Assembly: GCA_016845105.1 (NCBI GenBank)
Contig: JAERTF010000170.1
Span: 1 to 64,000 of the forward strand
Direction of reading: 5' to 3'
DNA length: 64,000 bases
Origin: Bacteroidota bacterium
GTDB taxonomy: Bacteria; Bacteroidota; Bacteroidia; Bacteroidales; F082
Each line of letters opens with the position of its first letter. Positions within the stretch are counted from its first letter, which is position 1. This document shows, piece after piece, positions 52,756 through 62,643 of this stretch. The notes beneath the pieces are model-generated. The model had not been told where the DNA came from. It made no database searches and was given only the letters and a program-made list of their open reading frames with translations. The translations under genes and the position numbers were made by a program.

Positions 52756-53340
52756 ATGAAAAAAGATATAATATTAGCAGGAGTAGGTGGACAAGGTATA
52801 CTAACTATTGCTACAGTTATTGGCATGGCAGCTTTACATGAAGGGTTACAACTAAAGCAAGCTGAAGTGCATGGAATGAGTCAAAGAGGAGGTGATGTAC
52901 AATCTAATTTGCGTATATCTTCTAAAGATATTGCATCTGACCTTATCCCTGAAGGAAAAGCAGATCTTATTGTATCGGTAGAACCTATGGAATCACTGAG
53001 ATATGTTAATATGCTAAACCGCAAAGAAGGTTGGTTAATTACAAGCATGAACCCATTTGTAAATATTCCAAACTACCCCCCCATTGAAGATGTATTGAAG
53101 ACTATTTGGGAAGTACCTCGTAACGTAACTATTGATGCAGAAAAAGTTGCCAAAGAGCAAGGATCCATTAAAGCTGCTAATATTGTTGCTTTGGGAGCAG
53201 CTTCACCATATTTAGGGCTTAAATTTGAATCTCTAGAATTTGCCATTAGAACAATCTTCGCAAAAAAAGGAGAGGATATGATAAATCTAAACCTTAAAGC
53301 TTTATTAGCTGGAAAAAACTATGCAGTTAAAAGAACCTAG
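52756..53340 (+). CDS. iorB: Indolepyruvate:ferredoxin oxidoreductase, beta subunit
   Basis: This 194-aa protein is the gamma-type subunit of the 2-oxoacid oxidoreductase family: ILAGVGGQGILTIATVIGMAA at the N-terminus, KQAEVHGMSQRGGDVQSNLRIS, and VEPMESLRYVNML. It binds CoA or supports the catalytic interface with IorA. The length fits. It starts 41 nt after iorA. Confidence 0.93.
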   Translation: MKKDIILAGVGGQGILTIATVIGMAALHEGLQLKQAEVHGMSQRGGDVQSNLRISSKDIASDLIPEGKADLIVSVEPMESLRYVNMLNRKEGWLITSMNPFVNIPNYPPIEDVLKTIWEVPRNVTIDAEKVAKEQGSIKAANIVALGAASPYLGLKFESLEFAIRTIFAKKGEDMINLNLKALLAGKNYAVKRT

Positions 53341-53369
53341 TTTTTTTTTAAACGTCTAGAACTATTTGG

Positions 53370-54248
53370 CTACATAATAGCAAGTATTCGACTAAGAGCT
53401 TGAGCTTTATGGTAATTATTTTCCTTTTCAAAGGATAGTATTAATTCTTCAATTAAGCGTTTCATAACCTTTAAATTACTACAGGGTTTAAAATACTCTT
53501 CATGTGATTTAATATTTGCTTGCTGTAGATAATGACTAATCTCGTTATGAGTAAAAATTGCACCATTATTCGCCGGGTTTAAGTAAAAAAGAACTTCATC
53601 TTCACTATAGTCATTTGGTAGTTTGATATCAATAAAATCATCCATATAGCTCAAAACAAAATGACTGGGTAAACTCACACCAAATACTGGAATACCAAGT
53701 TTTTGGGCAATTGCAATATAAATAATTCCCATACTTAAAGAGTTACCTTTCTTTGTATCCAGAACTTTATTAATAAAGAAAGTATCTGAACCAAAGTCAT
53801 CACCTAATTTGGTTGTGAAGGAATGGACACGATATATTACATGGTTTATTACCTTTATTTTTTCCAGTGCTGTTAAGTCATCATTTAGTTCAAGCCAAGT
53901 CTCTCTATAGAGTTTATCAAACTTTTCAAGATACTTACCTTTTTCATACTCAGGGTCATAAAAACTTGAAATAATCATCAAGCCATCTAATATATTTCCA
54001 TCACTGGTTACTATCCAATTGCGAAATTTATCTATAAAATCATTTTGTTGTATTTCATCAATTACACCTTCAATGCGATCAGAATCAACTATACCCATTG
54101 TGTTTACCCAAGCTTCTTCCAATAAAGGTATGGCAAGATTTCCGTAACTTAACACTTTTTGTCTTATCTCAATAAACATCTCCTCGTTGGGTTCATCCAG
54201 TAAACTAACAAGTGCATCAAGTTCTTTTATTTCATCTACCTGTGACAT
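53370..54248 (-). CDS. SirB1/transglutaminase-like family protein
   Basis: This 292-aa cytoplasmic protein matches the Transglut_core2 (SirB1) family: DDLTALEKIKVINHVIYRVHSF, NKVLDTKKGNSLSMGIIYIAIAQKLGIPVFGVSLPSHFVLSY. The nucleophilic Cys of true transglutaminases is replaced by Ser (KKGNSLSMG), so it is probably not catalytic in that sense. Some members are found near peptide-release genes, but the function is not established. N-terminal ~100 residues look like helical repeats. It converges with iorB (29-nt gap). Confidence 0.8.
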   Translation of the reverse strand: MSQVDEIKELDALVSLLDEPNEEMFIEIRQKVLSYGNLAIPLLEEAWVNTMGIVDSDRIEGVIDEIQQNDFIDKFRNWIVTSDGNILDGLMIISSFYDPEYEKGKYLEKFDKLYRETWLELNDDLTALEKIKVINHVIYRVHSFTTKLGDDFGSDTFFINKVLDTKKGNSLSMGIIYIAIAQKLGIPVFGVSLPSHFVLSYMDDFIDIKLPNDYSEDEVLFYLNPANNGAIFTHNEISHYLQQANIKSHEEYFKPCSNLKVMKRLIEELILSFEKENNYHKAQALSRILAIM

Positions 54249-54432
54249 AGATCTCTATACAAACATCTATGCATAAAAGTACTTCAAAGAGATATTCCTA
54301 AACTCTTCATGCCAGGAATTTAATCACAGCAAATTGTTAGTAACTAGCGTGCGGCAAATCATCAGGCAAAGACCATACAGATTTGGTTATTAGATGAATA
54401 CAGCAGTGTTGTATATAAAAATTGATGCTAAA

Positions 54433-55734
54433 TTATACTACTTTAACTAAAAAATAGTTTTTCTTGCCTTTCTGAACCAACACATATTTATTGTTAAGCA
54501 AACTATTATTAGTAAGTATATAATTGTCTTTTATTTTGGCTTTATTAATTGAAACCGCATTATCCTTTAACATACGACGGGCTTCACCATTGGATTTAAA
54601 AGCACCAGCTTTTTCTGATAAAAAGTCTAGAATTCCAATACCAGCATTAAATTCATCTCTGCTAATCTCTGATTGAGGTACACCTTTAAAAACGCTAAGC
54701 AGTGTTTTTTCATCCATACTCATCAACATTTCGGTTGTTCCTTTACCAAACAAAATTTGAGATGCTTCGATGGCAGAATTATACTCTTTTTCAGAATGCA
54801 CTCGACAAGTAATATTCTTGGCAAGCTCCTTCTGTAACAACCTCATATGTGGCTGCTTATAATGTTCCTCAACCAATTCACTAATGAATTCTTTCGAATG
54901 TAATGTAAATATCTTGATGTATTTTTTAGCATCCTCATCAGATACATTCAACCAAAACTGATAAAATTCATACGGTGAGGTTTTATCAGGATCCAACCAT
55001 ACATTTCCACTTTCTGTCTTACCAAATTTACTTCCGTCTGCTTTTGTAATTAGTGGGCAAGTAATGGCATATGCGTTATTTTCATGACCCAATTTTCTTC
55101 TTATTAACTCAGTACCTGTTATAATATTCCCCCATTGATCACTACCTCCCATTTGTAGTTTGCAATCTTCATTTTGATATAAATGTAAAAAATCATAACC
55201 TTGAACCAATTGATAAGAAAACTCAGTAAATGACATCCCAGTTTTACTGTCTGCACTTATCCGTTTCTTCACAGAATCTTTGGCCATCATATAGTTAACT
55301 GTAAGATGCTTTCCTATTTCTCTAATAAAATCTAAAAAGCTAAACTCCTTCATCCAGTCATAATTATTAACCAGCTTAGCTCTATTATCTCCACTATTAA
55401 AGTCGAGGAATTTTGATAATTGTTTTTTTATGGCATATTCGTTTTCACGAAGTATCTCTTCTGATAATAAATTACGTTCTTGAGATTTACCCGAAGGGTC
55501 ACCAATCATTCCTGTGGCACCTCCAACTAGGGCAATTGGTCTGTGACCAGCAAGTTGCAAATGCACAAGCATCATAACACCCACAAGATGACCAATGTGT
55601 AATGAATCGGCAGTAGGATCAATTCCTACATATCCCGAAGTCATCTCACTTAATAACTGTTCTTCAGTTTCGGGTGTCATGTCATGAATCATCCCTCGCC
55701 ACTTAAGCTCTTCAACAAAATTATGCATTGCCAT
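54433..55734 (-). CDS. tyrS: Tyrosyl-tRNA synthetase
   Basis: TyrRS charges tRNA-Tyr. The start is moved from 55776 to the ATG at 55734 ([15 protein letters not shown]), because the -7 box at 55758-55751 lies inside the longer [11 protein letters not shown] at 55728 is also possible. The 433-aa protein has the class I motifs HIGH (46-49, [13 protein letters not shown]) and KFGKT ([13 protein letters not shown]), [12 protein letters not shown] and a C-terminal S4 RNA-binding domain ([18 protein letters not shown]). The 184-nt gap downstream (54249-54432) holds nothing I recognise. Confidence 0.96.
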   Translation of the reverse strand: MAMHNFVEELKWRGMIHDMTPETEEQLLSEMTSGYVGIDPTADSLHIGHLVGVMMLVHLQLAGHRPIALVGGATGMIGDPSGKSQERNLLSEEILRENEYAIKKQLSKFLDFNSGDNRAKLVNNYDWMKEFSFLDFIREIGKHLTVNYMMAKDSVKKRISADSKTGMSFTEFSYQLVQGYDFLHLYQNEDCKLQMGGSDQWGNIITGTELIRRKLGHENNAYAITCPLITKADGSKFGKTESGNVWLDPDKTSPYEFYQFWLNVSDEDAKKYIKIFTLHSKEFISELVEEHYKQPHMRLLQKELAKNITCRVHSEKEYNSAIEASQILFGKGTTEMLMSMDEKTLLSVFKGVPQSEISRDEFNAGIGILDFLSEKAGAFKSNGEARRMLKDNAVSINKAKIKDNYILTNNSLLNNKYVLVQKGKKNYFLVKVV

Positions 55735-55750
55735 ATCGTAAAAATTTTTG

Positions 55751-55758
55751 CAAAGATA
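55751..55758 (-). promoter_or_regulatory. Putative -7 box of tyrS
   Basis: Minus-strand TATCTTTG, 17 nt before the ATG at 55734. Confidence 0.5.
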
Positions 55759-55850
55759 TTTATAATTAATATTCATTATAAATTTTATAAAAATATACTT
55801 GTGCCATAGAGATAGCGTTTTAAAATATTATATTAATTGAACAATTAAAT

Positions 55851-55858
55851 TACATTTG
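55851..55858 (+). promoter_or_regulatory. -7 box with little or no leader before the flippase gene
   Basis: TACATTTG matches TAnnTTTG and ends 5 nt before the ATG at 55864. The start codon would be at or within a few bases of the transcription start, so the mRNA may be leaderless. Confidence 0.45.
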
Positions 55859-55863
55859 CATTA

Positions 55864-57348
55864 ATGCAAAAGAAATTTCTAAAGAACCTTGGTCTGCTTC
55901 TTTTCCTAAACCTATTGGTTAAACCCTTTTGGATTCTTGGAGTAGATAGGCAAGTTCAAAATGTTGTTGGTACTGAGGAGTATGGATTATATTTCACAAT
56001 ATTCAATTTTTCATATCTATTTTATATTTTTCTTGATCTTGGAATAACCAATTTTAACAATAGAAATATTGCCCAAAACAATCAGCTACTAAGCAAGCAC
56101 CTGGCTGGAATTGGAACTATGAAATTAATCCTTGGTATACTTTATGGAATCATAATATTCTCATTGGGAATTATATGGGGATATAAAGGAAGGGAATTAT
56201 ATTTGCTTGCCTGGGTAGGGACAAATCAATTTTTACTTTCACTAATACTATATGTAAGATCAAACCTCTCTGGACTTCTTTTATTTAAAACAGATAGTTT
56301 TCTTTCGGTACTCGATAGATTAATAATGATATTAATATGTGGATTCCTGCTATGGTTTAATTTTTTTAAAGGCCTTTTCACAATAGAGTGGTTTGTATAC
56401 TCACAAACGGCGGCATATTTAATTACATTATTAATTGCTGTAATTGCTGTTATTAATAAATCAGGAAGACTCAGGTTTAACTGGAATTTACCATTTTTCA
56501 TATTAATAGCGAAAAAGAGTTTACCGTTTGCATTACTGGTACTACTTATGAGTTTTTACAATAGGATTGATCCAGTTTTACTTAAAAAACTTCTTCCATC
56601 TCCACTTGGAGAAGAACAATCGGGAGTTTATGCCCAAGCCTTTAGGTTATTGGATGCTGGTCAAAATTTCGCATTATTATTTGCCGTACTGCTACTACCA
56701 TTATTTTCCAAGATGATAAAACTAAAACAATCCGTGGAAAAACTTGTAAAGCTATCAGCATCATTAATTATATCAGGATCATTGATAATTGCAATTTCAT
56801 CAATCTTTTTTGCTCACGACATCATGTTACTTATGTATACAATCAATGCTGGTGAAACAGCTACTCATTTTGCAATCCGCATTGATCAGTCAGCTATAAT
56901 ATTTAAGTTACTAATGTTTAGTTTTGTTGCTATTTCTGCCAATTACATTTTTGGAACACTATTAACCGCCAATAATAACTTAAAGGAGTTGAATATAGTT
57001 GCATGTGGAGGATTAATTATAAACTTAACCTTAAACATATTATTAATACCCTATTTACAATCTATTGGCTCTGCATATGCTAGTTTATCAACTCAGATAT
57101 TCACTGCAATATTACAGGTTATAATCGTTATCAAAATATTTAAGTTCAGGTTAAATTATAATCTTATACGCAATTTCGCTATTCTTATAGCAGTATTGTT
57201 ATCTGCTGGCTATTTACTTAGCGAGTTTGCTAGTTTTAGTTGGGAAATTTCTTTATTTATTATGTTAAGCTTAGGTGTTATATTATCAGTTTTGCTAAAA
57301 CTATTACATGTACGAGAGTTTATGGCGATTTTAAAGAATGAAGAATAA
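55864..57348 (+). CDS. Polysaccharide flippase (Wzx/MATE-like)
   Basis: This 494-aa protein has 12-14 TM helices and belongs to the MVF/Wzx-type oligosaccharide flippases: KNLGLLLFLNLLVKPFWILGVD, LFFTIFNFSYLFYIFLDLGITNF-type start, and PFALLVLLMSFYNRIDPVLL. It should flip an undecaprenyl-linked glycan across the inner membrane. The N-terminal ATG matches the family start. It overlaps the Wzz-like gene by 11 nt, so the four surface-polysaccharide genes up to 61106 form one operon. Confidence 0.88.
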   Translation: MQKKFLKNLGLLLFLNLLVKPFWILGVDRQVQNVVGTEEYGLYFTIFNFSYLFYIFLDLGITNFNNRNIAQNNQLLSKHLAGIGTMKLILGILYGIIIFSLGIIWGYKGRELYLLAWVGTNQFLLSLILYVRSNLSGLLLFKTDSFLSVLDRLIMILICGFLLWFNFFKGLFTIEWFVYSQTAAYLITLLIAVIAVINKSGRLRFNWNLPFFILIAKKSLPFALLVLLMSFYNRIDPVLLKKLLPSPLGEEQSGVYAQAFRLLDAGQNFALLFAVLLLPLFSKMIKLKQSVEKLVKLSASLIISGSLIIAISSIFFAHDIMLLMYTINAGETATHFAIRIDQSAIIFKLLMFSFVAISANYIFGTLLTANNNLKELNIVACGGLIINLTLNILLIPYLQSIGSAYASLSTQIFTAILQVIIVIKIFKFRLNYNLIRNFAILIAVLLSAGYLLSEFASFSWEISLFIMLSLGVILSVLLKLLHVREFMAILKNEE

Positions 57349-58495
57349 TAGGTGTAAACTATTGTTTGAATATGAACTTAAAAACAATCTTGTCCCCTTA
57401 ATAAAATTTCTTATTTTTGATCGCTTAAAATTTAACGATTTGATGAATACGCAAAACCAGGTTCATAGGCCATTTTTGTCAGGTGTATTGATGCAGATAG
57501 TATATGCTTATAAGAAACATCTTTTAATAATAGGCATAATTGCAATTATTCTTTCAGCTATATTTTCGGGTCCATATTTTATCACGCCATTATATAAATC
57601 CTCAGTAATATTGTACCCAACTGCAAGTAATTCAATCTCAAAAGTACTATTAAGTGACAACTTTAATAATTCAAAGGATATACTTGAATTTGGTGAAATA
57701 GAACAAACTGAACAAATGCTTCAGATATTGAATTCAAACAAGATTCGAGACAGAATAATTAGTAAGTACAATCTTCTTGAACATTACAATATTAAGCCTG
57801 ATTCGAAATACAAGATGACTCAACTATACAACGAATACGAGAGCAATTTTGTTTTTAGGAGAACTGAGTTCATGGCAGTTAAAATTACTGTGTACGACAG
57901 AAACCCGCAATTAGCTGCTAATATGGCGAATGAGGTAGGAGAACTTGTGGATTCAACAATAAATGAAATGCAAAAAAAGATTGCAATAAAAGCCTTTAAA
58001 ATTGTTGAAGTTGAATACATCAAATTAAAAGAAGAAATTAAAAGTAAAGAAGATTCATTAACTGTACTTCGCAAATTTGGAGTACATGATTATGAAAGCC
58101 AATCAGAAATGTTTAACCGACAGTTAGCAATTGAGATGGCCAAAGGGGAAAGTAGAAGCATAAGACGTTTGGAGAATAAGCTTGATACATTGGCCAAATA
58201 TGGGGGACCATATGTATCATTGCGTGATGCCTTGGAACATGACAAAAAACAACTTAGTCAGTTAAAAGCTAAATATGAGGAGGCAAAAGTAGATGCAATG
58301 GAAAGCCTTCCTCACACATTTGTTATAAATACAGCTTATAAAGCAGAAAAGAAAACATATCCTATTAGGTGGCTAATTGTGGTAGTATCAACATTCGCAT
58401 CGTTATTTTTAGCCATAATTATTTTTAGTTTGATAGATATGTTCTCAGGAAAACTTGGAGAAGATATTAAAAAAAAAAGTTCGGACGTAGAGTAG
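57338..58495 (+). CDS. Wzz-like chain-length/polysaccharide co-polymerase (first paralog)
   Basis: This 385-aa protein has TM helices at ~61-80 and ~344-368 flanking a coiled-coil periplasmic domain, the Wzz/PCP topology. Landmarks are FSGPYFITPLYKSSVILYP after TM1 and KKTYPIRWLIVV before TM2. The ATG at 57338 overlaps the flippase by 11 nt; an ATG at 57443 (MNTQNQVHRP) is a possible shorter start. It should set chain length of the polymer assembled by the following polymerase. It is a paralog of the next gene. Confidence 0.85.
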   Translation: MKNNRCKLLFEYELKNNLVPLIKFLIFDRLKFNDLMNTQNQVHRPFLSGVLMQIVYAYKKHLLIIGIIAIILSAIFSGPYFITPLYKSSVILYPTASNSISKVLLSDNFNNSKDILEFGEIEQTEQMLQILNSNKIRDRIISKYNLLEHYNIKPDSKYKMTQLYNEYESNFVFRRTEFMAVKITVYDRNPQLAANMANEVGELVDSTINEMQKKIAIKAFKIVEVEYIKLKEEIKSKEDSLTVLRKFGVHDYESQSEMFNRQLAIEMAKGESRSIRRLENKLDTLAKYGGPYVSLRDALEHDKKQLSQLKAKYEEAKVDAMESLPHTFVINTAYKAEKKTYPIRWLIVVVSTFASLFLAIIIFSLIDMFSGKLGEDIKKKSSDVE

Positions 58496-58497
58496 AC

Positions 58498-59610
58498 TTG
58501 CCTTACTTAAATTTTGAAGAACGAAAAACTAGTTTTGGTGAATTAAATTGGTTTAAAAATAAAAGGGAACAAAAACCCGACAGTAAAGAACGCAATAATT
58601 TAGCGTCAAATGAATTTGATAAAGAAGAAAATATTTGGGATATTAATAAAATCGACATGGACAAACTCTTTAATAGCGCTCACCTAATTAATCTAATTGC
58701 AAAATGGAGATTTCATTTATTAGCAATAGTTGTAGTCTCCGCGATACTAGCAATGATTTTCTCAGGCCCTACTTTTATTACACCATTATATGAATCTCAT
58801 GCGGTGGCATATCCAGCAAATGTTGAACCATATTCTGATGAAAGTGAAACAGAACAGATGTTGCAAATACTAAACTCTCAGGATATAATTGATGATATGG
58901 TTAATCTTTTTGATTTACCAAAACATTATGAAATAAATCCTAATTACAAATATTTTAAAACAGCACTCTACGACACTTACCACGAACATGTTTCCATAAG
59001 CAAAACCCCTTATGAATCGGTACGTATTGAAGTTTCAGATAGAAATCCTGATACAGCATCAATGATGGTTGATGCACTACTAAGTTTTTATGATAAGAAA
59101 ATCTCAAAACTTCATAAAACAAAATCTTGGGAAGTAATACAAATGTATAAGGTACAATTGGAGAAGAAGCGAGCTGGTTTAGATTCACTAAAACAAGTAT
59201 TACACAGACTTGGAACCGAGGAAGGTTTGCTTGAATATGAATCCCAATCTCAAGAAATTATGAAGGGTTATTTAGGCACTGTTGATGGAAATAATCGTTC
59301 ACAAATCAACAAAAAACAGGTTGATAGATTGAGAAAGAATATGGAAAAAGGAAGTGGTCAACTTATCGAAATAGTTCAAATGATTGAGTTTGAAGCAGCT
59401 TCTTATGTTGAAGTAAAACTCGATTACGAAATGGCCCTACGCTTTTACAATTCTAAATTAACTTATAGCAATATAGTAAGTCCACCATACCCATCTGACA
59501 AAAAGAGTTATCCAATTAGATGGTTAATTGTTGCCCTATTTACAACAGCTAGTTTTGTGATGTCTCTGTTAATTATTTTCTTTATGGAAAATAAAAAGAA
59601 AGAAGCATAA
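58498..59610 (+). CDS. Wzz-like chain-length/polysaccharide co-polymerase (second paralog)
   Basis: The start is a TTG 2 nt after the previous stop (370 aa); an ATG at 58657 (MDKLFNSAHLINL) is the alternative and would remove ~53 hydrophilic residues. TM helices are near ~72-92 and ~340-362, with the same FSGPTFITPLYESHAVAYPA and KKSYPIRWLIVAL blocks as its neighbour. Both share TEQMLQILNS. The longer polar N-terminal tail (KREQKPDSKERNN) differs from the first paralog and could face a cytoplasmic partner. Confidence 0.82.
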   Translation: MPYLNFEERKTSFGELNWFKNKREQKPDSKERNNLASNEFDKEENIWDINKIDMDKLFNSAHLINLIAKWRFHLLAIVVVSAILAMIFSGPTFITPLYESHAVAYPANVEPYSDESETEQMLQILNSQDIIDDMVNLFDLPKHYEINPNYKYFKTALYDTYHEHVSISKTPYESVRIEVSDRNPDTASMMVDALLSFYDKKISKLHKTKSWEVIQMYKVQLEKKRAGLDSLKQVLHRLGTEEGLLEYESQSQEIMKGYLGTVDGNNRSQINKKQVDRLRKNMEKGSGQLIEIVQMIEFEAASYVEVKLDYEMALRFYNSKLTYSNIVSPPYPSDKKSYPIRWLIVALFTTASFVMSLLIIFFMENKKKEA

Positions 59611-59636
59611 GTTAACTAGTCCTACAAGATACTATT

Positions 59637-61106
59637 TTGACTGAAAGATCGAAAATATTCTGGGTATACCTAATTACAGCTTTATTTTTAGTTGTTAATT
59701 TCTATCTAATAATAGATAAAAATGAATATTGGTTTTTCATATTACCAATTGTTCTTGTGATATTCGTTTATTACCTTATTTCACTCGACAAGATTATTCT
59801 TTTTATAACATTCTTAACTCCGTTTGCTGTTGAATTGAGAGATATGGAAGGAGGTTTGGGAGTTTCATTACCAACTGAACCATTGATGTTTGGTGTTCTT
59901 CTGCTATTTGTAGCAAATTTGCTTTTTGAGCAGCGTTACGACCGAAAAGTTTCACAACACCCAATCTCATATATTATATACTTATCGTTATTATGGATGC
60001 TGTTTACAGCCACAACAAGTGAGCTACCTTTAGTTTCATTTAAGTACTTATTATCACGTTTATGGTTTGTTGTGCCATTTTACTTTGTGGCAGCAATTAT
60101 GTTTAAGAATATTTCTAACATTAAAAAATTCATGTGGCTGTATTTGGTCGCTTTATGTATTGTTGTGATTTACACCTTGATACAACATTCAAAATATGGA
60201 TTTGAAGAGGATGCCGGACATTGGGTTATGTCACCATTTTACAATGATCACACAGCATATGGAGCGGCTCTTGCAATGTACTTACCAGTTGCAACTGGTT
60301 TTCTATTTTACCCAGGGGCATCAAAAAAAATTAGAATATACTCTTTTATTGCTTTATCGATATTAGTTGTTGGTACTGTTTTTTCATATGGACGGGCAGC
60401 CTGGATTAGTATTGTAGCATCAATTGCTGTTTTGATTTTCATCCTGCTGCGCGTAAAATTTTACGTACTAGCGTTATCATTTATATTTATTGTTGGTACG
60501 TTTTTTACATTTCAACACCAGATACTTGATCGTCTATCAAAAAACAAACAAGATTCTTCTCAGAATTTTGCAGAACACATCCAGTCGATAACAAATATTT
60601 CATCTGATGCATCAAACCTTGAGAGAATTAACAGGTGGCAAGCAGCCATAAGGCTTTATAACGAGAAACCCATTTTGGGCTGGGGACCAGGTACTTACCA
60701 GTTTGTATATTCACCTTTTCAAAGTTCTCAAGAAAAAACAATAATTAGCACAAATCTAGGAGATAAAGGGAACGCTCACAGCGAATATCTTGGCCCATTG
60801 GCTGAAATGGGGATTCCAGGGATGTTAATAATAATGCTATTGATTACTTTCATAATAATCACAGGACTTCGTGTTTACAAATATGGAAACAGGGAGGTTA
60901 AATTTTTGAGTTTAATGGCTATGCTTGGTTTGATTACATATTTCACCCATGGTTTTTTAAATAATTTCCTTGATACTGATAAATTATCCGTACCTGTATG
61001 GGGATTTACTGCTATAATAGTTGCTCTTGATGTTTATCATCTTCAAAGTAGAAAAGCTTATAATGAAAAAGCCTCACTTGATAAGCAACAAGAAATAACT
61101 AATTAA
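59637..61106 (+). CDS. O-antigen ligase/polymerase family membrane protein (Wzy/WaaL)
   Basis: The start is a TTG (TERSKIFWVYLITALF); the next ATG would cut TM1 and TM2, so the TTG or a nearby non-ATG start is used. The 489-aa protein has ~12 TM helices and a large loop with RINRWQAAIRLYNEKPILGWGPGTYQ and AHSEYLGPLAEMGIPGMLI, typical of the Wzy_C/WaaL O-antigen ligase family. It probably polymerises or ligates the polysaccharide flipped by the first gene. It converges with the lpxD-like gene (8-nt gap). Confidence 0.87.
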   Translation: MTERSKIFWVYLITALFLVVNFYLIIDKNEYWFFILPIVLVIFVYYLISLDKIILFITFLTPFAVELRDMEGGLGVSLPTEPLMFGVLLLFVANLLFEQRYDRKVSQHPISYIIYLSLLWMLFTATTSELPLVSFKYLLSRLWFVVPFYFVAAIMFKNISNIKKFMWLYLVALCIVVIYTLIQHSKYGFEEDAGHWVMSPFYNDHTAYGAALAMYLPVATGFLFYPGASKKIRIYSFIALSILVVGTVFSYGRAAWISIVASIAVLIFILLRVKFYVLALSFIFIVGTFFTFQHQILDRLSKNKQDSSQNFAEHIQSITNISSDASNLERINRWQAAIRLYNEKPILGWGPGTYQFVYSPFQSSQEKTIISTNLGDKGNAHSEYLGPLAEMGIPGMLIIMLLITFIIITGLRVYKYGNREVKFLSLMAMLGLITYFTHGFLNNFLDTDKLSVPVWGFTAIIVALDVYHLQSRKAYNEKASLDKQQEITN

Positions 61107-61114
61107 CAGCGGAG

Positions 61115-62047
61115 CTAAAGATTTACTTTTTTTAGTAATTCAGGTACTTTTCTAAGGGATGCAAAATATTTCCAATATTGTCGAACTTCCATAACTGGCG
61201 ATCCCATATAAACTTTTCCACCTTCAATTGTTTTATCAACTGCAGATGTTGCCATAATTACAGATTTTTTTCCAATAACAATATCCTTATTAATCGCAAC
61301 ACGAGCCCATATTAATACCTCATCTTCAATTACTGTAACTCCCGCAATTGCAGCAAATGCACCAATTAAACAATGTTTACCTATAACTGTATCATGTCCA
61401 ACCTGACATTGGTTGTCCATTTTAGTTCCTTCACCAATAATAGTATCGCCCGTAACTCCCTTATCTATTGAACATGATGCTCCTATTTCTACTTTATTTT
61501 CGATTACAACTCGGCCGGCAGACAAGAATTTCTCATATCCACCTTTTCGTTTCTGAAAATAATATGCATCACCACCAATAACTGTGTTTGAATGAATTAT
61601 AACATTATCTCCGATTGTAGTATTATCATATATGCTGACATTTGCATGAATAATGCAATTACTGCCGATACTAACATTATGTCCAACAAAAACACCAGGT
61701 TGGATTATTGTTCCTTTTCCAATTTTTGCTGACTCACTTATCATATTGTTGGCAGGCTTCATTGGCCGCGAACTGGAAATAAGCTTATTAAAAGCATCCA
61801 TGGGGGATTCATGTAATATTAGTGATTTCCCTTCGGGTGCATCAACCTCTTTATTAATTATAACATAGGTAGCTTTAGACTCAAGAACCTTATTATAATA
61901 TTTAGGGTGATCAACAAAGGTTATATCTCCTTCCCGCACAACATGTAATTCATTTAACCCTGTAACAATTGCATTTGAATTGCCTATTACTTTTCCATTA
62001 ACAATATTGGCAATCTCACTTAAAATAAGCGGTTTATTAAAATCCAT
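61115..62047 (-). CDS. LpxD-like UDP-3-O-acylglucosamine N-acyltransferase
   Basis: This 310-aa protein has an N-terminal uridine-binding-like domain (~1-100: [28 protein letters not shown]) and a left-handed beta-helix of hexapeptide repeats (~105-270). The catalytic His is likely in [10 protein letters not shown], matching the NQxxH motif of LpxD. It is shorter than classical LpxD (~340 aa) and lies at the end of the lipid A operon, after efp. In related genomes lpxD is usually upstream of lpxC-fabZ, which is outside this window, so this may be a second LpxD-type paralog with another acyl substrate. Confidence 0.82.
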   Translation of the reverse strand: MDFNKPLILSEIANIVNGKVIGNSNAIVTGLNELHVVREGDITFVDHPKYYNKVLESKATYVIINKEVDAPEGKSLILHESPMDAFNKLISSSRPMKPANNMISESAKIGKGTIIQPGVFVGHNVSIGSNCIIHANVSIYDNTTIGDNVIIHSNTVIGGDAYYFQKRKGGYEKFLSAGRVVIENKVEIGASCSIDKGVTGDTIIGEGTKMDNQCQVGHDTVIGKHCLIGAFAAIAGVTVIEDEVLIWARVAINKDIVIGKKSVIMATSAVDKTIEGGKVYMGSPVMEVRQYWKYFASLRKVPELLKKVNL

Positions 62048-62052
62048 AAAAA

Positions 62053-62619
62053 CTACGACTTAACTCTTTCTGAATAACTTCCTGTACGTGTATCAACTTT
62101 AATTTTATCACCTTCATTAATAAACAAAGGAACTTTCACAGTAGTATTTGTTTCTACAGTTGCATCTTTAAATGTATTTGTAGCAGTATTTCCACGATCT
62201 CCAGGTTCAGTATATGTTACCTCGAGTACCACATAAGTAGGCATCTCACAAAGTATTGCAGAATCAGTTTCACCATGGAATGCTATTGTTACTTCCTGCC
62301 CTTCTTTCAATAGGTCTGGAGCCGGAACCATTGATTTATCAATAAATGTCTGCTCATAATCTTCAGAATTCATAAAGTGATAAATATCACCCTCATTATA
62401 TAAATATTGATAGGCTCTTCTTTCAACCCTCTGTACATCAATTTTAAAGCCAGAAGTAAATGTATTTGTTAAAATCCTTCCTGTTTTAACATTCTTAAGT
62501 TTGGTACGCACAAACGCGGGTCCTTTGCCCGGTTTTACATGTTGAAATTCAGATATTGTGAACAGGTCTCCATTATGCATTATGCATAAACCATTTCTAA
62601 AATCAGCTGTTGTTGCCAT
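62053..62619 (-). CDS. efp: Translation elongation factor P
   Basis: EF-P relieves ribosome stalling at polyproline. The 188-aa length is standard. Domain I has the loop [12 protein letters not shown] with K32 as the tip residue; later landmarks are [26 protein letters not shown] and [11 protein letters not shown]. The tip Lys could carry a post-translational modification, whose enzymes are not in the window. It is located between lpxA and the lpxD-like gene in one operon (spacings 24 and 5 nt). Confidence 0.96.
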   Translation of the reverse strand: MATTADFRNGLCIMHNGDLFTISEFQHVKPGKGPAFVRTKLKNVKTGRILTNTFTSGFKIDVQRVERRAYQYLYNEGDIYHFMNSEDYEQTFIDKSMVPAPDLLKEGQEVTIAFHGETDSAILCEMPTYVVLEVTYTEPGDRGNTATNTFKDATVETNTTVKVPLFINEGDKIKVDTRTGSYSERVKS

Positions 62620-62643
62620 ATTGTTATTATTAAATCGAATTTT

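Noticed and set aside
54249-54432. tRNA or small RNA in the gap beside tyrS
   Set aside because: No cloverleaf, T-loop (GTTCRANNC) or T-box-like element could be recognised.
55735-55776. N-terminal extension of TyrS
   Set aside because: The -7 box at 55751-55758 lies inside it, so the transcript probably starts after it.
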